Below are positions 21,286 through 26,633 of a DNA stretch of 26,633 nt, piece by piece. Every line of letters starts with the position of its first letter. The stretch's first letter is position 1. The stretch is from a virus. The notes beneath the pieces were generated by a model. The model did no database searches, was not told the origin of the DNA, and was given only the letters and a program-made list of their open reading frames with translations. The translations under genes were made by a program, and so were the position numbers. The stretch covers positions 1 through 26,633 of IMG/VR virus record IMGVR_UViG_3300033153_004267; one strand, written 5' to 3'.

Positions 21286-22182
21286 ATGGCAATTTCAATT
21301 CAGAAAGCGTATATCCAAACATTTGAGGCAAACATCCGTCATCTGGCCCAACAGTCCGATACTCGTCTTCGTATGCATGTTATGGAGAGCGGGCGTCAGT
21401 CTGAGAAGCACAACTGGGATAGACTGGCAGCATCGGCAGCTATTGAGAAGACTGCTCCTCGCGTTGCTACACCTGCGGGTGGTGGTGGGAGTGGCATTTA
21501 CGGATCGACTGATGGTCTTGAGTGGTCAAGGCGAGTCAGTATTTCCGAAACATGGCACACCGGTGAGATTGTCGAGATTGAAGATCCTCGGCAGATGCTC
21601 ATTGACCCCAATTCTGCGGTCACTCACAATCTGGCGATGAATATGCGTCGGGCTGTTGATGACATTATCATCGAAGCTGCAACTGGCCCGGCGAAAGATG
21701 GCGCTAACGCAGACCAGATCCTGCCTACCACGCAGGTTCTCGGTGACGGAACAGGAGTTATATCTTTGGATATGATTCTCGAAACTGCGGAGAAGTTCTA
21801 CAAGAACGACGTAGACCCGGACGAGGCTAAGGTCTTTGTCATTGGGCCTACCCAGCAGAGGAAGTTGATGCAGCTTCTGGAAGTTACGTCGGCAGATTAT
21901 CAGAGCATGCGTGCTCTGTCTACCGGCAAGCTGCCCAACTTTATGGGCTTTACATGGATCGTGTCCAATCGGCTGGAAGTCCCGGCAGCGACCAAGCTCA
22001 CTTGTCTTGCGTTTACCAAGAAAGCTATTGGTATGCACGTTGCGCACGACATTACAGCGAAAGTTGCTGAGCGTCCGGACATGTCCTTTGCATGGCAGTT
22101 CTACTGTACCATGACAATGGGCGCAGTTCGTGTTGAAGACGAACACATCGTGAGCGTGGTTGTCAAAGACGCGGTAGCGTAA
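21286..22182 (+). CDS. Major capsid protein
   Basis: This 298-aa protein would build the head shell. It follows the scaffold gene and has a HK97-like layout: a helical N-terminal arm, a long E-loop-like stretch (WSRRVSISETWHTGEIVEIEDPRQMLIDPNS), a spine helix (NMRRAVDDIIIEAATG), then the A-domain and a conserved-looking end (DMSFAWQFYCTMTMGAVRVEDEHIVSVVV) typical of podovirus capsid proteins. AAAGGAGTAAAGATC is the ribosome binding site. The gene is visibly richer in G/C-ending codons than its neighbours, as expected of the most abundant phage protein. Family A palindromes stand before and after it. Confidence 0.9.
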   Translation: MAISIQKAYIQTFEANIRHLAQQSDTRLRMHVMESGRQSEKHNWDRLAASAAIEKTAPRVATPAGGGGSGIYGSTDGLEWSRRVSISETWHTGEIVEIEDPRQMLIDPNSAVTHNLAMNMRRAVDDIIIEAATGPAKDGANADQILPTTQVLGDGTGVISLDMILETAEKFYKNDVDPDEAKVFVIGPTQQRKLMQLLEVTSADYQSMRALSTGKLPNFMGFTWIVSNRLEVPAATKLTCLAFTKKAIGMHVAHDITAKVAERPDMSFAWQFYCTMTMGAVRVEDEHIVSVVVKDAVA

Positions 22183-22190
22183 ACTTAACC

Positions 22191-22220
22191 AGAGAGGGGT
22201 GTTTCAAAACACCCCTCTCT
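22191..22220. repeat. Family A palindrome after the capsid gene
   Basis: 14-bp arms AGAGAGGGGTGTTT/AAACACCCCTCTCT around CA, the longest copy in the late region, starting 9 nt after the stop. Confidence 0.93.
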
Positions 22221-22239
22221 TGGGCGCGGGGGGAATATA

Positions 22240-22434
22240 ATGTCAATTATAGGTGTAGAAAGTGGATTGATTCAGTCGGCATTACCTGATTTGGTACTCG
22301 GTTCTTGTTTTGAAATTACAAGTGCGGGGGAAAAATTAGATGTATTGCTTTTCGCTAACTTGAGCGCAGGTACTAACGCAACTGCAGCAGCAAAGAGAGA
22401 CAAAGATGTAGATGCGGTAGCTGCAACACCCTAA
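22240..22434 (+). CDS. Hypothetical protein, 64 aa
   Basis: No family recognised. A hydrophobic, strand-like first half (VESGLIQSALPDLVLGSCFEI, LDVLLFANL) is followed by an Ala/Thr/Asp-rich tail. GGGGGGAATATA stands before the ATG. Its place between capsid and tail-tube genes suggests a minor virion or assembly protein. Confidence 0.75.
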   Translation: MSIIGVESGLIQSALPDLVLGSCFEITSAGEKLDVLLFANLSAGTNATAAAKRDKDVDAVAATP

Positions 22435-22445
22435 AAGGAGATAGC

Positions 22446-22652
22446 ATGAAATCAGGGGCAAATCCAAATGATAGAATCAACATCAAGCGTATGCACAGGA
22501 TGAAAAAAACTCCTGATGTTATCGCAAAGGCACTGAATTTAAGTGTCGATACTGTAACGTCTTTACTCGGGTTAGATACTCCGAAAAAGACTACGGCTAA
22601 ACCCGAATCGAATCGTGTAGTTATTCCGGGATTGCCTAAAACCGAAACTTAA
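22446..22652 (+). CDS. Hypothetical protein, 68 aa, with helix-turn-helix-like segment
   Basis: TPDVIAKALNLSVDTVTSLLG (residues about 20-40) resembles a small helix-turn-helix; the N-terminus is basic (RINIKRMHRMKK). AAAGGAGATAGC is the ribosome binding site. The gene sits 11 nt after the 64-aa gene. It could bind DNA, but position also fits a head-completion role; I cannot decide. Confidence 0.75.
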   Translation: MKSGANPNDRINIKRMHRMKKTPDVIAKALNLSVDTVTSLLGLDTPKKTTAKPESNRVVIPGLPKTET

Positions 22653-22663
22653 AGAGGTGAAGT

Positions 22664-23236
22664 ATGGCTTCAACAGTAGATATTTGTAACATCGCAATAG
22701 GTTGGCTAGCAGGTAATCTTATTACTGATTTATCAGATGACTCTGTTGAAGCTAAACTTTGCAAGGCTAACTTTGACTCCTGCCGGGATTCAGTTTTAGA
22801 AGATAAGGCTTGGACGTTTGCTGTTAAGCGTGTTAAAATAGCGCACACTGCTGACATTGCTATCCCGGAGTCATTCAAAACATTTTTAAAACCCCCAGAT
22901 TGTATTCGGGTATTACAGGTGAGCGCGTCCCCAAATTTTGATGACTACTTGTACTGGGTTTTAGAGGGTGATCATATATTATCTGAGGCGACAGTAGTTT
23001 TTGTGCGGTACATACATAGAGTAGTAGATACTGAAAAGTTTTCTGCGAACTTTGTACAGGCATTAGCTGCTAGATTATCTTCTGATTTGGCAATCCCCTT
23101 GACTGAATCCACCGGCATACACAAATCTATGTGGACGCTGTATGAAAATAAACTCTACGAAGCAGGTAATACTGATGGTATGCAAGGACGATCTGAGAAG
23201 TTTAGGTCATACCGTCTGGTAAATGCGAGGAGATAA
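22664..23236 (+). CDS. Tail tubular protein A (T7 gp11-like adaptor)
   Basis: This 190-aa protein would form the ring joining portal and tail nozzle. The start MASTVDICNIAIGWLAGN..ITDLSDDSVEAKLCKANFDSCRDSVLEDKAWTFA follows the conserved gp11 pattern (CN.AL..LG...I.sl...s..A..c...y...rd.vL....W.FA). The length matches the family. AAAGAGGTGAAGT stands before the ATG. The stop overlaps the next start by 1 nt (TAATG), so the two tail-tube proteins are coupled. Confidence 0.92.
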   Translation: MASTVDICNIAIGWLAGNLITDLSDDSVEAKLCKANFDSCRDSVLEDKAWTFAVKRVKIAHTADIAIPESFKTFLKPPDCIRVLQVSASPNFDDYLYWVLEGDHILSEATVVFVRYIHRVVDTEKFSANFVQALAARLSSDLAIPLTESTGIHKSMWTLYENKLYEAGNTDGMQGRSEKFRSYRLVNARR

Positions 23237-24942
23237 TGTCTAAAACTCATCCGATACAAACATCTTTTGCTGCTGGCGAATTAAGCCATGATCTGTGGGG
23301 TAGGATAGACACTGACATTTATAAAGCCGGTGTCTTTCGTTCTATGAATATGATCCCAGATCCTCGTGGGCCGATTGAAAGACGCGCGGGATCAGAACAT
23401 AAAAATGAAGTATCTACTAGCAACGTTGGTTGCGTATTAAAAACTTTTTTCTACAACCGAGAGCACACTTATGTATTGGCAGTATCTCCCGGCCATACAC
23501 ACGTTATTTTACCTAATGGTGATATGGTTAAGACTGTGCCTAATCTGTATACTTTAGAAGATTTGACTGAGTTACAGGCGGAGATGCATCCGAGTGGTCT
23601 TAGAATATACTTCACTCATAAACTTCATCATCCTACGCAGTTAGTGTATACTGTTTCAACCCGTTCTTTTGTGTACGAAGATGTGCCGTTTGCGCATATG
23701 CCCTCTGATTGGGGAGTGAACAACTATCCTAGAACTGTAGCAATACATCAAGGTAGATCATGGTGGGCTGGAACAGTTGAACAGCCTACTGGAATTTGGT
23801 CTAGTAAATCTGGAGACTATGATAATCTTTCTCCCGGTGGCGCAGATGATGATGGTGTGACTATGCAAGTTCCGCGTCATGGTACAATCATGTGGATGGC
23901 AGCTAGTAGAGAGTTATTAGTTGGTACAGAGTTAGATGAATTTGCGCTTTTACCTTTGACTGCTTCAGATTTTGTACTTAAAACAGATAACATTAAAATC
24001 GTACGTCAGTTATCAAATGGTACGTCACACATTAAACCTGAAATGATGCACACGTCTTTGATGTTCGTAAATGCTAACCGTAATAAACTTAGGTCTATGT
24101 GGTACTCGTGGACAGAAGATGGATGGCAGTCTACAGATTTAACTTTCAATAGTAATCACATACTTGAATCTCACGTACTAGATTCTACTGTAATGTACGA
24201 ACCTAATTTGCGTATGGTTCTCATATTAGAGAACGGAAATATGGCTATATGCTCATACTATCAAGATGGGGAGAAAGATCCTGTTCTTGGGTGGGGCTTG
24301 CATAATACTGATGGTATGTTTTTATCTGCTACTCGTCTACAGCTTAATACTGGAGATGAGTTATGGGTAGCAGTTAAACGCACCTTACCTACAGGGGATA
24401 GAATATACGTCGAAAAAATAGCGTTAAGCGGAGACAAAAAATTTTACTTAGATAGTCATAAGGTGACGAAATTTAGTACACCTACTAAAGTAGTGACTGG
24501 ACTTCTTCACCTTGAGGGTAAAGAAGTTCATCCAGTAGTAAATGAAGGTGCTATACACCGACCGCTAACGGTTTCTGGCGGAGAGATAACACTCGATAAT
24601 GAAGTTGATTCGGTAGTAGTGGGATTATTAAGCGAGTGCTACTTAGAGACTCTACCATTAATTACGCTAGCTCAGGGCGAATCCACGGCAGGACATATGA
24701 AGCGGTGGGTTACAGCTAAGATACGTTTGTGGGATTCGGCTAAGCCCCACATAAATGGCATACTCCCACCTGACAGATTCCCCTCTACTCTTATGAATAC
24801 TACTGAACCTAATAGGACTCAGTTACTTGACGTTACTAACTTAGGTAGATCGGTAGATGCGTCACTATACATAGACATGAGGATACCAAGAGCGTTAAAA
24901 GTTATTAACATAACAGGAGAATTAGGCGCAAACGCGCTCTAA
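23236..24942 (+). CDS. Tail tubular protein B (T7 gp12-like nozzle)
   Basis: This 568-aa protein would make the tail nozzle. The N-terminus (HPIQTSFAAGELSHDLWGRIDTDIYKAGVFRSMNMIPDPRGPIERRAGSEH) is the characteristic start of this family: T.F..GELSP.l.gR.D...Y..g...l.N....p.G...RR.G. AGGAGATAATG provides start and coupling to tail tube A. It is somewhat shorter than T7 gp12. The TAA stop overlaps the following family A palindrome. Confidence 0.92.
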   Translation: MSKTHPIQTSFAAGELSHDLWGRIDTDIYKAGVFRSMNMIPDPRGPIERRAGSEHKNEVSTSNVGCVLKTFFYNREHTYVLAVSPGHTHVILPNGDMVKTVPNLYTLEDLTELQAEMHPSGLRIYFTHKLHHPTQLVYTVSTRSFVYEDVPFAHMPSDWGVNNYPRTVAIHQGRSWWAGTVEQPTGIWSSKSGDYDNLSPGGADDDGVTMQVPRHGTIMWMAASRELLVGTELDEFALLPLTASDFVLKTDNIKIVRQLSNGTSHIKPEMMHTSLMFVNANRNKLRSMWYSWTEDGWQSTDLTFNSNHILESHVLDSTVMYEPNLRMVLILENGNMAICSYYQDGEKDPVLGWGLHNTDGMFLSATRLQLNTGDELWVAVKRTLPTGDRIYVEKIALSGDKKFYLDSHKVTKFSTPTKVVTGLLHLEGKEVHPVVNEGAIHRPLTVSGGEITLDNEVDSVVVGLLSECYLETLPLITLAQGESTAGHMKRWVTAKIRLWDSAKPHINGILPPDRFPSTLMNTTEPNRTQLLDVTNLGRSVDASLYIDMRIPRALKVINITGELGANAL

Positions 24943-24966
24943 AGGGGTGTTTTGAAACACCCCTTT
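24941..24966. repeat. Family A palindrome overlapping the tail tube B stop
   Basis: 12-bp arms AAAGGGGTGTTT/AAACACCCCTTT around TG. It begins in the TAA stop and ends 13 nt before the next ATG. Confidence 0.92.
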
Positions 24967-24979
24967 GAAAGGAAACGAA

Positions 24980-25708
24980 ATGGTACTTAATATATCACAG
25001 GGGAATGATAACAGCTATGCTAATAGAAATAGTAATGCTCCTGTTAGCGTGCATGATAGGATTTTTAATAGGGGAGTATCTTCCGTGGATACTACGCGGG
25101 ATGTTGTAGCAGCTTCTGAAGTTCAGGCTGCGCCTGATAGTCCACGTGGTCGAGGTGCATTGCGTAAGTCAGAATGGCATAATTATTCTGGCTGGACTAA
25201 AGATACAACAGACAAGTATGAAAAAGAAGCTTCTTCTATGCGAGCTTCTTTAGGATCGATGGGTGTGTCTCAAGATAGTGAACACTGGAAAAATGCTCTT
25301 GGTGCTATAGAGGGTAGATATGATGAGAATATGGCTAGACATAAAGACACAGTTACATACCGGAACTTGGAAAGGGAGTTTAATGCTAAAACAAGTGCGA
25401 GTGGATACCGTAGGTATCACGCTGATCAAACTGCGGGGAAAGACCCAAGGACTATAAGTGAAAGAGTTTCTGGCGTGGAGTGGTCTAAGACAGCTGATAT
25501 ATCTAGCGAAGAGTGGGCTGGTGTTGATGAATACTCTAAAGGGCTGCGGGATGCAGGTCTTGATTCATATTTTGAGACTGTGTACGGTCAAGAAGAGATG
25601 ACTGCAGAAGAACTGGGGAAGCAAGCCCAAGAAGATTCTGAAACGGCTGCGGCTAATGTAGCTTCTGGTGTAGCATACGAAAAACCTGAGGATGAAGAAT
25701 ATTTTTAA
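24980..25708 (+). CDS. Hypothetical virion protein, 242 aa
   Basis: The ATG at 24980 is chosen because AAAGGAAACGA precedes it; a TTG five codons upstream lies at the end of the palindrome. The protein is hydrophilic, with a disordered-looking N-terminus (SQGNDNSYANRNSNAPVS), a helical middle (DKYEKEASSMRASLGSMG...) and an acidic end (EKPEDEEYF). No family recognised. In T7 the position between gp12 and gp14 holds gp13, an internal or assembly protein, so a similar role is possible. Confidence 0.8.
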   Translation: MVLNISQGNDNSYANRNSNAPVSVHDRIFNRGVSSVDTTRDVVAASEVQAAPDSPRGRGALRKSEWHNYSGWTKDTTDKYEKEASSMRASLGSMGVSQDSEHWKNALGAIEGRYDENMARHKDTVTYRNLEREFNAKTSASGYRRYHADQTAGKDPRTISERVSGVEWSKTADISSEEWAGVDEYSKGLRDAGLDSYFETVYGQEEMTAEELGKQAQEDSETAAANVASGVAYEKPEDEEYF

Positions 25709-25720
25709 AGGGGGAATATC

Positions 25721-26188
25721 ATGGGCATAGCAATGATGGTAATTAGTCTGGCTATAACAGCTTACGGGGCGTATCAGCAGAACGAAGCTGGGATAGAAGC
25801 TAAGAAAATTGCTGATGAGAACGCTAGAAAAGAAGAAGAGGTAGCTGCTGAAGAAGCTGCACGTAGAGAAGATCAGTTAGATGCCGATATGTCAGAGTCT
25901 CGGGCAAGAATTTTTGCATCCGGGATGACTGAGGAAGGTTCGGCAGGAATGTACTTAGGTGATTTACTGGAACGTGGACAAGACGAGATAGCATGGATTG
26001 AAAAATCCGGTAAGTTAAGAGCTGACGTTCTGAGAGCTGAGGGTAGAATGGCTCGGTCTCAAGCTAGAATTGGAGCGTTCCAAACTCTAGCTACGGGGTT
26101 TGCTAGCTCTGGGTCGTTCTTATCTTCTTCCCCAACTACCGTTAATAATACTAGTACTTATACCAGTACTAGTTCTGTTTCTACTTGA
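25721..26188 (+). CDS. Internal virion protein (T7 gp14-like)
   Basis: This 155-aa protein would be part of the ejected core that helps DNA cross the host envelope. A hydrophobic N-terminal segment (MGIAMMVISLAITAYGAYQQ) precedes long Ala/Glu/Lys helices (EAKKIADENARKEEEVAAEEAARREDQ) and a Gly/Ser/Thr-rich tail, the usual layout of gp14-like proteins. AAAGGGGGAATATC stands before the ATG. Its order after the tail tubes and before a longer virion protein supports the call. Confidence 0.82.
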   Translation: MGIAMMVISLAITAYGAYQQNEAGIEAKKIADENARKEEEVAAEEAARREDQLDADMSESRARIFASGMTEEGSAGMYLGDLLERGQDEIAWIEKSGKLRADVLRAEGRMARSQARIGAFQTLATGFASSGSFLSSSPTTVNNTSTYTSTSSVST

Positions 26189-26199
26189 GGTGTAACTAA

Positions 26200-26633
26200 A
26201 TGAAACTTCCAAGAATAGAATACAAAACTCAAGTGCGCTCATTAGGTACACAGAATCCCTATGCTGCTGTAGCTCTTGGAAGTGCTTGGGGTAAAGCTGG
26301 ATTGGCTGGTGGTTCTGTAGCTGGGATGTTAGACGAGACTGTTAAGATGTTTGAGAAGCGACACGACGATTTACAGGAAGATCAGTTTAGAGTCGCTGAG
26401 TCGGAGTTTGAATCCGAGCTGCATGATAAGTACGATAACGAGCTATATCTTAAAACTGATTCGGTTGTTGAGAGTTACGCCGAGGGCGAAGAAGAAACGC
26501 ATGACACTACCATTGGTAAACACCCTGCGTATAAACACCGGCCCGGATTGTATAGGGAGAAACGTAAAGCCTTTATGGAAGAACAGATGGCTAAGATAGA
26601 TAACGACACTTTACGTGGGCCATTACGTTTGAA
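26200..26633 (+). CDS. Internal virion protein, partial (runs off the right edge)
   Basis: The frame starts MKLPRIEYKTQVRSLGTQNP with GAGGTGTAACTAA ahead and remains open to the window end (144 codons). The helical, acidic middle (MFEKRHDDLQEDQFRVAESEFESEL) and the position after the gp14-like gene point to a gp15-type internal virion protein. Only the N-terminal part is visible. Confidence 0.8.
   Translation, partial: MKLPRIEYKTQVRSLGTQNPYAAVALGSAWGKAGLAGGSVAGMLDETVKMFEKRHDDLQEDQFRVAESEFESELHDKYDNELYLKTDSVVESYAEGEEETHDTTIGKHPAYKHRPGLYREKRKAFMEEQMAKIDNDTLRGPLRL

Noticed and set aside
1-26633. tRNA or rRNA genes
   Set aside because: I saw no cloverleaf-like arrangement with a T-loop motif and acceptor stem in any non-coding stretch; the remaining gaps are filled with palindromes and repeats.

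Overview
The window is part of a tailed-phage genome. The virion genes follow the T7-like podovirus order: small terminase, large terminase, portal (head-tail connector), Bbp19-like protein, scaffold, major capsid, tail tubes A and B, then internal virion proteins. The host cannot be named from the sequence. Four promoters match the bacterial sigma70 consensus closely, each with a 17-nt spacer. No phage RNA polymerase gene lies in the window, so transcription here probably relies on the host polymerase.

Layout. (1) 1-13904, minus strand: early and replication genes. In transcription order these are a cluster of small unknown proteins (13904-12036), an unknown 495-aa protein, a DUF2800-like RecB/Cas4-type nuclease, a 175-aa unknown, a gp2.5/DUF2815-like ssDNA-binding protein, a family A DNA polymerase in two reading frames, a 112-aa unknown, a VRR-NUC nuclease, an ATP-dependent DNA ligase, an archaeo-eukaryotic-type primase fused to a P-loop helicase, a SNF2-type helicase, an HNH-AP2 homing endonuclease and the start of one more gene. 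(2) 13905-15122: a 1.2-kb non-coding region with tandem 23-bp repeats, G-runs, an AT-rich tract and a GC-rich island; this is a candidate origin or control region. (3) 15123-15779, minus strand: a solitary regulator-like gene with its own promoter and intrinsic terminator. (4) 15780-16472: a second control region ending in the late promoter. (5) 16473-26633, plus strand: packaging and virion genes, running off the right edge.

The most unusual property is two families of short dispersed palindromes. Family A has the core GGGGTGTTTTGAAACACCCC (16 copies plus fragments) and usually sits directly after a stop codon, on both arms of the genome. Family B has arms GAGTCTGTAG/CTACAGACTC, or the variant GACTCTGTAG/CTACAGAGTC (10 copies). 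It occurs only in the leftward region and usually lies 20-31 nt upstream of a start codon, just before the ribosome binding site. Three genes (SNF2 helicase, primase, DNA polymerase) carry copies read in frame as protein, which resembles the Rickettsia palindromic elements.

The DNA polymerase is odd in two further ways. The palm motif A block (normally D-x-S-x-I-E-x-R) is absent, and the last 143 codons are in the -1 frame, as if one A had been lost from a short A-run. The HNH gene looks like a homing cassette that duplicated a 17-bp ribosome-binding-site/start segment and so left a start signal for the gene behind it.
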